A DNA stretch of 64,000 nucleotides from Kryptolebias marmoratus. Its lineage: Eukaryota > Chordata > Actinopteri > Cyprinodontiformes > Rivulidae. The position numbers and the translations under genes are program-made. The stretch lies in the NCBI RefSeq assembly GCF_001649575.2, contig NC_051441.1:15100562-15164561 (forward strand), given 5' to 3'. Below are positions 30,079 to 41,315 of this stretch, piece by piece. Under the pieces are notes generated by a model. It worked only from the letters and a program-made list of their open reading frames with translations, had not been told where the DNA came from and did not search any database. Each line of letters begins with the position of its first letter. Within the stretch, counting starts at the first letter, position 1.

Positions 30079-30419
30079 GATGCTGAAGGCCAACACTGCG
30101 AGGCGATAAGACCAATCAGTTTTTCCTCAAGGACTGCGGAGATCATGCATATTTATTAACAACAAGCTACTGTCTCTCCTCCGGATTTGCCTTTTGTCAT
30201 TCTGTTGATTTGTATGTTGAACCACACCAGAGGGCAGGACCACGGCTGCACTGTCTAGACACCTTATTTATGGCTCTGTGTGTGTGTGTGTGTGTGTGGA
30301 TGCTTACAAACAAAGATCAGCCTCAGTCGTCATGCACACACAGCATTTCCTCTTAAAGCATATTAATAAATAAGGAGTAGACAGATCAGCCATGTGCAAG
30401 AGCGGGCAATGATGTCTTC

Positions 30420-30770
30420 GCCTGCGTCTGTGCTCGTTTGTCTGTTAGCAAAATATTTCATGACAAATTCTAATGAAACTCTCAAAGTTAGTGTATAAAC
30501 ATCTACAGCTGATTACCAGATTCAAGATGGCTGCCGGAGCTCATCAACCTTAGTGGATACTGACCTAAAATTTGGTGCGGTCGTAGCTGAGAGTCATCCC
30601 TAACGCACCGTCTGAGGGCTATGTGCGCACGGCGTTGCCGTGGTTTAATCAAAAATGGCTCCCGCCTCTCAACGTGAGACGATCTTAGTTCGAAACTCGA
30701 GGCGGCGGGCGACATGCATTCCTTTAAGGAACTCTGGGCTTTTGATTTCGTGCACGGTCTCATCTGAAAG
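30420..30770 (+). repeat. Family A repeat, internal copy
   Basis: Well-preserved word order: tgtctgttagcaaaatattt, tctacagctgatta, ttcaagatggctgccgg, ggtgcggtcgtagctgagag, ggcgggcgacatgcattcct and ttaaggaactctgggctttt. Confidence 0.65.
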
Positions 30771-31739
30771 TCAACACAGGTCCTGGGGAAAAGAAAAAAA
30801 CAACATTTGCATCTTTAAACTAAGCTTTAGCTGTTTTTGCATAATAACAAATGTCTTCAGAATTTAAAGAATTTGTCTAACACACACACACACACACATG
30901 CAGGTAAAATGGCGCTGCAGAAATTATGCATCACACTGAGTCATGCTGTTTGACATTCTCAGGAGAAAAATCTTTAATCAGCTGCACTGATTTGTAGTGA
31001 AGGTTTCCTTTCTCTTTGTCTAAATCGTGTAATCAGTGCGCTTGTTCAGTTTTTGGTGTGGTAAGAAACTTTGATGGTAAATATTTATTTTTCTTTTCTC
31101 TGTTTGGTTTTTAACGCAGTCCTGCTTGTTTGTTTCACTTCGAGACGCCGGACGTGTTTTAACGGCTCAACGTGCTAAAAATGGCTGCTGTCTGCACGGC
31201 TGAGTGTGTGTGGTCCTTTTTTTAGATTGTGGTCTGGTGTGAACAGGGTGTCAGACCGATGAGCAAAATAAAAAATGCATTTAAAAAAAAAAGGAAATGG
31301 CTTGAAGATATTTTTGTTTTAAGAATCGTGCACAAACAAAACATTTGTGTGTGAGGGGTTTAAGTGAGAAAGAAAATGGAAAGGAACCAGATTAGCACAT
31401 TTGGGAAGAGTGTGTGTGTGTGTGACTGCAGCTGTTCATGTGGAGACGGAGGAAGGAGACGTGTGTCAGAAAAAGAAAAGGAGGATAATGTTGAGGTTTT
31501 CTAAATCAAACTGAATTCTTTTATCGTTTTATTTTTTTGCATTATTCTGATGGAGGAACCCAACGCAGAGTTGTGACAAATGCAACAGCTCAACCTTTGG
31601 TTTTCACGTTTGTCTTCTCCTTTTTCTGTTAGACTTCAGGATTTGATTTCCTGTATTTAAGTCAGCTTTACTTCTGGTTTGATCATGAAAGAAAAAGCCT
31701 TGGGTTGTTGGGTTTTTATCATTGGGTTCTACTGTTTGT
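30771..31739. other. Intergenic, no gene seen
   Basis: AT-rich with short CA/TG runs (30880-30898, 31411-31424). No supported feature. Confidence 0.4.
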
Positions 31740-31795
31740 TCTGAGGTCGTTCAAAGAGCTTTCTACAACAGGTAAGATATTAGTTGTTCATAAAG
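31740..31795 (+). repeat. Family A right terminus
   Basis: tcaaagagctttctacaaca then ggtaagatattagttgttca taaa, equal to the right end of the elements at 8982 and 10092. The rest of this copy is missing. Confidence 0.65.
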
Positions 31796-32280
31796 CCTGT
31801 ATCTGACTGGGCTGTGACAAGTTAGAGACACACAATTCTGAGAAAATACGCAACATTTTCACTTGAAATCATGCTGAATTGTTCCGACACGTTTGCCTAT
31901 GAACTGCAAAGTTTGCACAACATTCCTGAGATCCATGTTTGAACTTTTGTAATTAAGTCTCAAATTCTCTGAACTATGTCTGTTTCTCGTACCTTTTAAA
32001 TCGCGGAAAACAAAAACTGAGAAGGATCTCAGACGCCTGCGATGCCTCTGTGAAGACTTTGAGAGAATGTTTGTCGTGCAAAACTTTTTTTTATAACATG
32101 TTCAAACTCACTCGAGGACACTGAAAACCCTTGAGAACGTTTCGAGACATTTTGGAAACTCCCCCTCGGACGTCGATTGCCATCTTGTTGCCGGCGGTTG
32201 CAGCTCGGTGGAATACAGGCTTAACCTTTCCACAGAAAAAACACTTCAAAAGACCTGAACTATCCCTTTAAAAGTAGGCA
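31796..32280 (+). repeat. Dispersed repeat C, copy 2
   Basis: Shares gtttcgagacatttt, ggaaactccccctcggacg, gcggttgcagctcggtgga and cctgagatc-type words with copies at 22170 and 34690. It begins directly after a family A terminus. Confidence 0.55.
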
Positions 32281-33259
32281 CATTTGAGTCATCGTGTCTG
32301 ACTAACATTTAGTTGTAAAAATGACAACAAAGACTGAGCACTGAAAGCTGCAAAACACAACGTTTCACCACGACTGGCGCCAGAATTTTTCTGTTTTTTT
32401 GAGACAAATTTGCATCAAAATCGTCTGAAACTAAACAAAAATAAAAAGGCCTTTTTGTCCAAAAATGGAATATTAAAGTTTATATTGATGTATGATCAGA
32501 AACAAGTCTTAATTCTTCAACTAGAGATAATTTAAAAAAAACAGTAAATTCAGAACTTTCTTTATCTCAAGAGTTTTCTGGGAAACTTCTAAAATTGCTC
32601 AAGCATCTCAAGATCTCAGGTTCTTGAGTTAGATTTTTTTTAAAGGTAATAAGTTTGAGTTTGTTTTTGGTTCAGTGGGGAAGTCGTGTCAGTGGCAGTG
32701 TGTCTCTGGTCCAGCTGTAACTCTACACGGTCCTGAATAAACCATGGAGACGGAAACTCGACACACCCCCGTTAAACACAACGAGACACACTTTGAAACT
32801 CCCAAACACACACTTTTGTTTTTTTGTCTGACACTCATGGTCCTCCAGACTGAGAGGGATTAGCAACCCAAGTCATCTGCTTTTATTGGAGAGCCGATGA
32901 AAATATAGTTAGAGTGGAGGGTGAAATGATACAAAAAAGTGACAGGATGAAGTATAAAGAGTTAAATCGGATGGCAGGACATACAAGTGAGTATATGAAC
33001 CCAGGAGATGCAAAAGTAATGACATTAAAATATATATATAGTTGGGGAGGAATTAAAAGCTAAATGAAAATTAGACACCGCACACTTATATGTAAACAAC
33101 TACTGGCAGGACACTGCGCTCATATCTCCATTTTTTCATAATTTTCATGTTTTGGGATGAATCATCTCTCCTGGTCACCTTCCTCATCTGTCTGATCTTC
33201 ACATCTTTTGTTTTTTTTTAACTTTTTTTACTTGAAAAGCTGTGCTTTTGGTGATAGAC
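32281..33259. other. Intergenic, no gene seen
   Basis: AT-rich sequence without supported open frames or repeats beyond short homopolymers. Confidence 0.4.
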
Positions 33260-33289
33260 TGTACAAAGATTCTCGTTTAATGTTTTTCT

Positions 33290-33575
33290 TTGCTGGGACA
33301 GCTTCCACTCTTCCCAGAAGGCTTTCCACAGTCTGTGAGGTCGGACCAGGAGGCCCGGCTGTTCCAGTTCATCCCAAAGGTGCTGGATTGTCTGAGGTCA
33401 TGGTTCTGTGCGGGCCTGTCAAGTCCTTCCATCAAACCTTTATAATCCTTGCTCTGAGCCCGTGTTGGGACAGGGCCTTCCCCGAAGTCAAGATGGCCGA
33501 ACCCTGACTGAAACACCTGAACTCAACAAGCAACAGGTGTGTGCAAACACTTCAGTCCATTTACTGCTGAGCTGA
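33290..33575 (+). repeat. Degraded DNA-transposon fragment (Tc1-like type)
   Basis: The series ggctttccacagt, tgttccagttcatcccaaag, gtgctggattg, gaggtcatggttctgtgcgg, cctgtcaagtccttcca, ggacagggccttccccgaa and gaaacacctgaactcaa follows a common teleost Tc1/mariner-type element, with the transposase coding strand reversed. It is internally deleted and has no intact frame. Confidence 0.6.
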
Positions 33576-34689
33576 ATCCATTCATTAAAGAAGGGGCATG
33601 CCGTTCTTGTAAAAAAAATCAAATAAATAGGTAAGGGTTATTTTGTTAACACGTAGGAAAAGAGAGGAAAATCCAACGACTCAACTGGCAGAATTAAAGA
33701 GGAATGAATGTTTTAAATGGAAAAAGACCGCTGCAATAAAGCGAACCGACGGGTCTGCAGCCGGTTTAACGCGTGTGCGCCGACATCCCGTAGAAATATG
33801 ATGCATTACATCTGGAACTTGCTCTGGCGTTGCCGTGGTAACGCCCGTCACGCTGACAGGCTCCCGTAGCTTGCTCGAGCACACACACACACACTCTCAT
33901 ACAGGCACAGTGGTAATGAGAGACTGGCAACATGCCAGGGCAGTTTAAACACACACACACACACCTTCCCCCCATGTGCTGGAATATTCTGAGCACACAG
34001 TTCAGATCAGGCTGCTCAGACTGAGCTGTCGTGGACAAATCTTCACATCGATGAGAACACGTTCGTTTTGGCGAAGCCATTTTATTTCCATTTTGACCAC
34101 TTTTTTTTTTTTCTTAGCGTCCTCACACCTTCAAACATCCATCTGAGGGTCTAGTTTGTCTGAAACACCAAGGCTGAACAAGGCACGGGTCTCCCCCAGC
34201 AGGAGAGTGGACAATAAAGAACGATCAGATTAGATTCAATTAGATTCCTGGAACGGCCACAGATTATATTGAGCATTTAATGTGATGAAATCCTCCGGAG
34301 GAGCTTCTTCCCTTTATTTTCTTCAGCCACTGGCTTCCCCTCCTGTCACCTCATTCTCCTCTTTGTCATTCCCACTTTGAAGTCCATTTACACTCCTCTC
34401 TTGTCCTCGGCAACAAAAGGCCAGCTCCGACTCCGTCCATGACAAAAGCTCTCAGCTCGGCCTGTTTGTGTCAATCTAACGACGGAAAACCTTAAGGTCT
34501 GCTCGACGTCCTAGAAATTTTCTCCAAAACAGGTTTTTAAAGGCTGACACCTGAGTCTTATCGAGTTAGGGTCAAATCATCTTTTTAGTTGTTTTAGTCT
34601 TTTTTTTTTTTACATTACACTGATTTAACTTTTGTATCTCTGGTCTAAAATGTTCCTCCTCATGCAGCACGCTGGTCGTTTCCACATCA
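33576..34689. other. Intergenic, no gene seen
   Basis: CA runs at 33883-33896 and 33950-33964. No supported gene. Confidence 0.4.
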
Positions 34690-35170
34690 GACCTCCTGAC
34701 AGCGTCCAAATAGCAAGACCCCAGAACTGGTCTGCGACTTGTCGGCGACTCGAGCTTGTGAGAAACTGGGGCGGATTCTCAGTCGCAGTCTCGCTGAATT
34801 CTGAGCGACGAACCACACCTCCGGTTTTTTGAAAATCGTGACCTGTTTTTCCGTGCACGGCTCGTGAATCTGTAGTCTTGGCTGCGCACATTATTTCGTT
34901 GCCCACCTCAGCCCTGCTTATTTTTTAGCGAGAGAGAAAATGCGTTACTTATTTTTTTAAACAGGTTCAGAGTCCAAGCATGAAGGCTGCGAGCCTCTGC
35001 GACTCGCATGACGAAACTGAGAACTCAACGCAAATGTTTCGAGACATTTTTGGAGATCACCCCTCGCAAACGACGTTCACCAACTATGACCTCCCGCGGC
35101 CGCAGCCCAGTGGGATGCTACTTTCAGAGGGGAGCCGTTTCCTGCAGCGGGGAGTACTTTCCATAAGAAG
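34690..35170 (+). repeat. Dispersed repeat C, copy 3
   Basis: Contains tctgcgacttgtcggcgact, gtctcgctgaattctg, caaatgtttcgagacatttt, tggagatcacccctcg and cgcagcccagtgggatgct. These parallel copies 1 and 2. The C family therefore spans at least 450 bases. Confidence 0.5.
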
Positions 35171-35274
35171 AACAATGCTCAAAAAAAAATCCAGTGGGAA
35201 TCAGAGCTTTTTATTCACAAACGATGAATGAGAAACCTGTTTGAAAAGATCTCATCCAATCATGTCAGAGTGTC

Positions 35275-38200
35275 GGGGGTGACGCTCAGCTACCACCACG
35301 ACAAATTTGATAGCTCCGTATCTGTAAAGATGACTGAGATGCAGTCATATCTGTGCTGACTACGGTGGATTAGCTGTGGCAGCCATCTTGAAAGACAAGC
35401 CATCGTGGATTTATTTACCACGTGTGTACGATCATTTTGTTTGTTATGAAAATATCTCACGGACCAACGGATGAATTTTAACGAAGCTCCCAGAAAATAA
35501 TCACATCATCACGGCTCAGAGATTTTGTCGGGTTTGTCGAATATCATGGCTGCCATTTTTGTTTATCTTTCGGCAACGTGCAAAACACGTGTCTGAGACC
35601 AGCCTGAAAAACGGTAAAGCAAAAAGGTGATTTTTGTTTTTAGGTCTTGAAATAAAAAAAAAGAAGACCCAGCCGATTCAGTATTAAGGAAGCAGATGTT
35701 TAATTGTTTGCCTATTAGCAAAATATCTCATGAACCAACGGACGAGTTTTGATGTAATCGTTGGACGTACGTCTACATTCCATTGATGTAGATGCGGCGG
35801 CCATATTTAATTGAGTCAACTCTGTTCAAAATGGCTGCCACAGCTAATCAGCTATAGTTTGGCGTGGTCGTAGCTGAGAGTCATTTCCAACGCGAGCTTG
35901 GAGGCAAAGAACGTGCTCAACGCTCCGGCGACATGACGGCGTCACCTCGAGACTCTGTGATAAATGTTGTTTTCAAGTTTCGACCAAAATGGCTGCAACT
36001 CCATAATTTCTCAGCATTAGTTGATCTCAGTTTCAAACTCTGGCATGAAATACATGAGCTTTGAGATGTGCGTTCTTGCAAGAATCGCCAGGCCTTAAAC
36101 CTTTCTTCGAGCGTTTTTGTTTTCTAGCAGGTCTGGTTCAAGTCATGCTCGCCGCTTCCATCTTACCGCTCGCAGGACCAACAAAACTTGTTCACTGGTC
36201 GAGCATTTTGCCTCAAAAGTGTTACAATAATAAAGGGAAGTTGAGATACGGCAGTAAAGGCTCATGTTTTGTTTGAAAAGCAGCCAGATCAGATTGAAGA
36301 TGGGTCAGAGTTTGGACATGAATCCTTGAGTCTTGAGAACAACGTAATTAGACTGAAGACGGCAGCAGAAATGCAACCTGACACTTTCTGCACGGGCAGC
36401 AGCGTGAGCGCTGCAGCTTACGAGCGTGCACGTCTGTACCCGGGACAAGCCTATTACTACTTGACATGCAAATCTCTTTTCTGACCTTCTTCTGTCTGTC
36501 AGTCTCTCTCACCCCCTCCACATAATCTTTCTGCCTGCCTTCCTCTCCCGCCGCTCACCAACTTCATGTTCTCTGCACGTTCCCTCTCTTTTTTTTTGCT
36601 TGTGTACATTCACGTTTCAGCCCGGTTTTCTTTTGTCCCATTCTTCCTCTGCATTCGAATAGGCTTTGGGTTTTTATTTTATTTTATTTTATTTTTTATA
36701 CCAACTGCTGTGAGTTTGGGATAAAATGGACTCAATTAAAAGCCAGGCGTTCCCTGAAGGAATGCATATTGCCCGCTGCAGAAACGATAGGGTTGTAGCC
36801 AATTTAGGGGGCAAACCTTTAAAAACAATTGCGCACCATTTTGATAATTGATAACTGAGAAATCTTGCGACATCTGTTTAGGATCAGAGAATGTGTTTTT
36901 GTTAAATCTCAGCTACTGCAACACCATATTTAGTTCAAAATTCTATTACCTGTAAAACTGATCAAGTTACAGCTGTTTTGTGTTGGCTAAGTTTGATTAG
37001 CTGTGGCGGCCATCTTGAATTGGGTTGACTCGGAACCTTAATCAGTTGTAGATGTACATTCAAAGATTGCTCTCTGAAAATTTCATCAAAATCTGACAAG
37101 TGGATCACGAGATATTTCGTTAACAGACAGGCAAGGATTGACACCAAGAGTTAATGGCAAAGTTTTTGACAAAAGTCTAACGCTCAAAACATGTTTTGGG
37201 TATCAGTCTCAGCTACTACCACACCAGATTTTATCTCAATATCTGAAAAATCGACTGAGTTATAGCCAAATTTGTGTTTTTTAACATTAGCTAGCTGTGG
37301 TGGCCATCTTGAATCGGATTGACTCCAAAAGTTAATCAGCTGTAGATGTACATCAAATGACTACTGTCTGAGAGTTTCATTAAAATCCGTTCAGTGGTTC
37401 ATAAGATATTTTGCTAACAGACAGACAAATGAACGCACACGAGAAAAAACAATATTGCCCTTTTGTCTTTGGCAGGGGGGCAATAATGTGCCATGTTAAA
37501 ATTACATCCTTCAAATTGTGTGTGTGTGTGGGGGGGGGGGGAGTACAAAAATACAGTCCTAATGTTTGCGTAAATGTGCATTTTGAATAAATCTGGGATT
37601 TATCAGTGCTGTGAGTAAATATGGACTTTCATGCATAACAGCGTGGACGTGTTTGTTCAAGTAATCCGGTGTATTTCCTCTGGATGAGCTTGTGTTTGGG
37701 AGCGTAAATGATTAAACCCTGACTTGTTGTGCATAAACCGCTCCGTCTATCAAAGACTGATCCCAGTCGTCCTGTTTTCCATCTGTGCTCATTTGTCTGT
37801 TAGCAAAATATCTCGTGACCCAGTGGATGTGTGTCAGTTAAACTCCCGGAAAGTAATCACCGGGAGTACATCCACAACTGATTGACTTCTGGAGTCAACC
37901 TGATTCAAGATGGCCGCCACAGCCAACTTTATATGAGAGAACACAAAAACGGCTACAGCTCTGACAGTTTTACAGACATTTAGCTCAAGTTTGGTGCGGT
38001 GGAAGCTGCGACTACGTCACGTTTCAAGTGCTTGACGTTCTCTTCTCTGCCTGAATTTACTATTTTAACTGTTGACATCGACTTTGTCTGTCTGTTAGCA
38101 AAATATCTCATGAACCACTGAATGGATTTTAACGAAACTCCCAGAAAGTGATCACTGGATGTCTGTCTGCAACTGATTAACTTTTGGAGACAACCTCAAT

Positions 38201-38435
38201 GGAGATGGCTGCCACAGCCAGCTGAGCTTAGCAAACACGAGGATGACCGTAATTTAGTCGAAGTTGCCAGTATTGAGTCAAAACTTGATGTGGTAGTAGC
38301 TGAGAGTCATCCTCAACGCATGCTCCGAGCTCTGACAGATCTCAGGAGAACCAGAGTGGCTCATTTGAGTTCACAGCCCTAAAAGATGATGCATGATTCG
38401 GGTTCCTTCAAGGAACTCTGGGCCTTTAACTTCTT
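35275..38435. repeat. Cluster of family A copies in both orientations
   Basis: At least six partial copies lie next to each other. Reverse: 35275-35400, 36730-37150, 37190-37470. Forward: 35435-35540 and 35700-36110, 37780-38030, 38085-38430. Diagnostic words are gtctgttagcaaaatatctc, attcaagatggccgcc, gtagtagctgagagtcatcc and ttcaaggaactctgggcctt. Spacing and opposite orientation suggest nested or repeated insertion. No open frame of transposase type. Confidence 0.7.
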
Positions 38436-38870
38436 TAGATTTGTGTGCAGTCAGCAGTTCGTTGGCTCAACCAGCCTTGACCGTTGCCTTTTGCACACCT
38501 GGAGCCTGGGGCTCCGGCGCCGTTTGACACGCCGCGCTGCAGGGGGGGGTTTAAAAGCCGCCTGTTTCCCTGGAAGGAAGAGATGAGACGCCGTCTGATA
38601 GGCCGACCAGCTTTGAGGTTTGTTTGCACGCGTGTGTCAAAGTGCCCCAAAATCGTCCCTTATCGTGTCAGCACATTCTGCTGTGTCCTTATTTTTTCTA
38701 ACCAGCGTACAATACAAAAAACAAAACAAAACAGTAAGAGCTTCAATCTGAAATACGACTGAAAGGTTTTACATTCAAACGTGCACATGTGCAACTGGTG
38801 ATGGTGCCGAGATTGATTTGACCCTGTCCACACGAGCACAGATACACTGCAAAACTATATATATATGGGG
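38436..38870. other. Intergenic, no gene seen
   Basis: A GC-rich patch at 38500-38600, otherwise unremarkable. The CDS-like frames here have no recognisable similarity. Confidence 0.4.
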
Positions 38871-39215
38871 TTTTTTTCTGCAGTGTTTGCACCTCTCATC
38901 TCCAAACCCCTGACACCAAAAAAAGCTGGGTCATTGTGTAAAATGTAAATAAAAGCAGAATGCAACGATTTGCAAGTGTAGTGAACACATTTAATGCTTA
39001 AACTGAATGCCTTTGATGGCAGAAATACAAGCTCAAAAAAAAAAAAGAAAAAAGTTGGGTCAGGGTCACGTTTAACAACAAACTGTCTGGGAGAGCAGCT
39101 GCCGGAGGTTTTGGAGGCAACGTTGTCCCATTCTGCTCTGATGGAGGATTCCAGATGTTCAACAGTCCTGTGTCTTTGCTGGATTTTCTTTGTTTCACAT
39201 TTTAAAACTAGAGAA
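38870..39215. repeat. Degraded teleost DNA-transposon-like repeat
   Basis: Words aaataaaagcagaatgcaac, gatttgcaagt, gggagagcagctgccggagg, ttttggaggcaacgttgtcc, cattctgctctgatggagga and gttcaacagtcctgtgtctt correspond to a widespread teleost non-autonomous DNA element. No transposase frame survives. Confidence 0.6.
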
Positions 39216-39234
39216 CACGTCAAAGTTAAGAGGG

Positions 39235-39345
39235 TGTCATCTACATCTCAAAACTGTAAAATGGGTGTTCCACCAGGCTGCGCTTTAGGGCCATTTCTTT
39301 TTTCTTTTTTTTGCCTGTATTTGAATAAACCAGCTGAATTTGGTT
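39235..39345 (+). repeat. LINE reverse-transcriptase relic
   Basis: Reads QNCKMGVPPGCALGPFLFSF, a decayed form of the non-LTR RT block GVPQGSVLGPLLFS. No other RT motif is intact. Confidence 0.65.
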
Positions 39346-41039
39346 TGAGATTACTGTGTGTTATCTGTGTTAAGGGTTCGAGATTCTTTATTAATGTTTA
39401 ATCGTTTTTTTAAACCGTTTCCACTGTTATCCATGTTTATAAACTCCAGGTTTGCCACCGCCGGTGGTATTCCTTACGAGACCCCAAGCGTCGAAGGTTT
39501 ACGCACGTCTTCAGGCCGAACACAATCTAATCTTGGCGTCTTTGAAGCTTGGTCAAATAAAATCACTACTTGGCAGCAGACAAACCCTGCCTCTCACTCT
39601 TCCTCACAGTCAAACACACACAGATAAGGGAGGTAATTTGCGAACAAGGCTGGGGGTTGTTTTTACCATCGGTGGGTCAATAGTCGTTGCTTTACACACA
39701 CACACACGTCGCTGCTCTCTCCTGTAACAGCCTTTGTCTCGACGGTGAAGCGTTTGCAGATTCCACACTGTGTTTGTTTCTCTGTTTAGGCGTTTTTCGC
39801 TCTTTTTTTTTTTCTTCTTCTCTTATATAACAGCCAAGTCCACGCATGATGGCAAAGTAAAGCTTGTGATCACAGTTAGGACTCACTAAAATCTCCACAT
39901 TCTTCATGTGTGAGTGTGTGACAGATAGCCCACTCTTTTTTTATTATTTTATTTTCATGCCTGCATACTTTGAGGCAAAGGAATCTGTAGAGAAATAAAC
40001 ACCCGAGCCGTCTTCAGGACTTCCATTCCTGGCAGCAGAAGAAAGCTTTGGAACGGCATCAAACATTTCTGGAAGTAGGATGTTTATAGCCACAAATTTT
40101 AATAATGTTGGTAAAAATCTGAGCTGAAGGGTTTCTGACCAGCCTAGGTATTTCAGAACGGGTTTTACACACCTGAGCGGACAAACGTTGAAAGGTCTCG
40201 TTAACTTTTTAAAGGTTCTTCGTCACACTTCTTGAAAGTCTCCATTTTGCTGCCGTTCTCGCATCCAGAACATGAAACTGAACACAACGCAAAGTTTTAA
40301 GAGAAGCACGATGAGTTCAAAAACGCAACTTTTTCGCTTCCGAAAGCAACAAACTTGCAAAATACATAAAAATAAAAAATAAAAAACTTGTCTGGGTAAA
40401 CAGAAAAACAAAGATTTAGCAAAAGAGGGAAACAATGGAAACTAAAATAAAGATTACCTTTCAATAAAGATAGTCTGTGTTTTCTTTTTTTTTATTATTG
40501 TTGTTGGGAAAACTTGTGTTATTCAGAGTGGTATAATTGTTTTTCTGTTTTTTATTGTTTCTTTGGACTTCTCCACCATGCAGACTGACACAAATTGGAA
40601 ATTTTCCAGCTGAATCTACTGCAAATACTAAAACAGTGACACAGTTTTACTAATAAAATGGTCTTTTATCACCAACAAGGTGAATCCCAAAGCTTTAATA
40701 GTAATTAATCAAACAAAAGGGTGCATCTTTATAGTTTTTTTTTTGCCGATTCTTTTAACGTTCCTCTCTTTTTTTAATGAAACCTCTCACAGTGTGCTGT
40801 TATGGTCAGGTTTGAGGACAGAAAATGAGTGGGAAAAGCAGCCAAAGTAAACAAACTAAACTAAACTACTGGATAGCTCTTGATTGAGACCACTTTAAAA
40901 TATTAAAATTTGCCTCCTTGGGTGCAGTGGTTGGTCCTAACCATTTGCACAGAGCTTTAAGTGTGGTAGCTTTAAAAACAAAACAACAACAAAACAAATA
41001 GCTTTCCTTTTAAAAGGGCGACTCTGTGCAGACTTTGCT
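39346..41039. other. Intergenic, upstream of TNRC6A
   Basis: AT-rich with homopolymer runs. No gene or recognised repeat. Confidence 0.4.
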
Positions 41040-41200
41040 CACAATTTCTTTCGGCACAACTCGAAATTGTGTGTCGTCGCCTGAGTCAAAGGAAGTGGTT
41101 GTGTGTTTCCTGCGCCGTCTACCCCCAACACACACACACACACATAGAGGAGGGGAAAGCGGAGCGGAGCGAGCGAAAGAACAGCGGCGAGTCGAAGAAA
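41040..41200 (+). promoter_or_regulatory. tnrc6a: CpG-rich TNRC6A promoter
   Basis: G+C and CpG rise from about 41040, peaking in aaagcggagcggagcgagcg and the following bases. A YY1-like word aaaatggcg (41199-41207) sits at the probable start region, a frequent position in TATA-less vertebrate promoters. The exact start site cannot be set from sequence. A CA microsatellite lies at 41129-41144. Confidence 0.6.
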
Positions 41201-41315
41201 ATGGCGATCACGCAGGATGTATGCCTCCCCTCGTAGATGCTGCAAACGCGTTGAATTTCTTTAGCCTTACAGTCGGCTTTCCTTTCCACTGTGTTGCACT
41301 TTATTCTTCAATGAG
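41150..41315 (+). other. tnrc6a: TNRC6A first exon (5' UTR)
   Basis: Inferred non-coding first exon ending ATGAG/gtgagg (41315/41316). It contains a 12-codon uORF, ATG at 41201 and TAG at 41234-41236, in a moderate start context. The 5' limit is approximate. Confidence 0.5.

Noticed and set aside
28130..30298. Regular short repeats that might suggest a CRISPR array
   Set aside because: They are TG/CA microsatellites without unique spacers, in a vertebrate genome.
33208..33507. 99-codon plus-strand frame
   Set aside because: It lies on a degraded Tc1-like repeat in the non-coding sense.
38994..39401. 135-codon plus-strand frame
   Set aside because: It spans two different dead repeats (a DNA-transposon-like repeat and a LINE RT relic), so it is not a gene.
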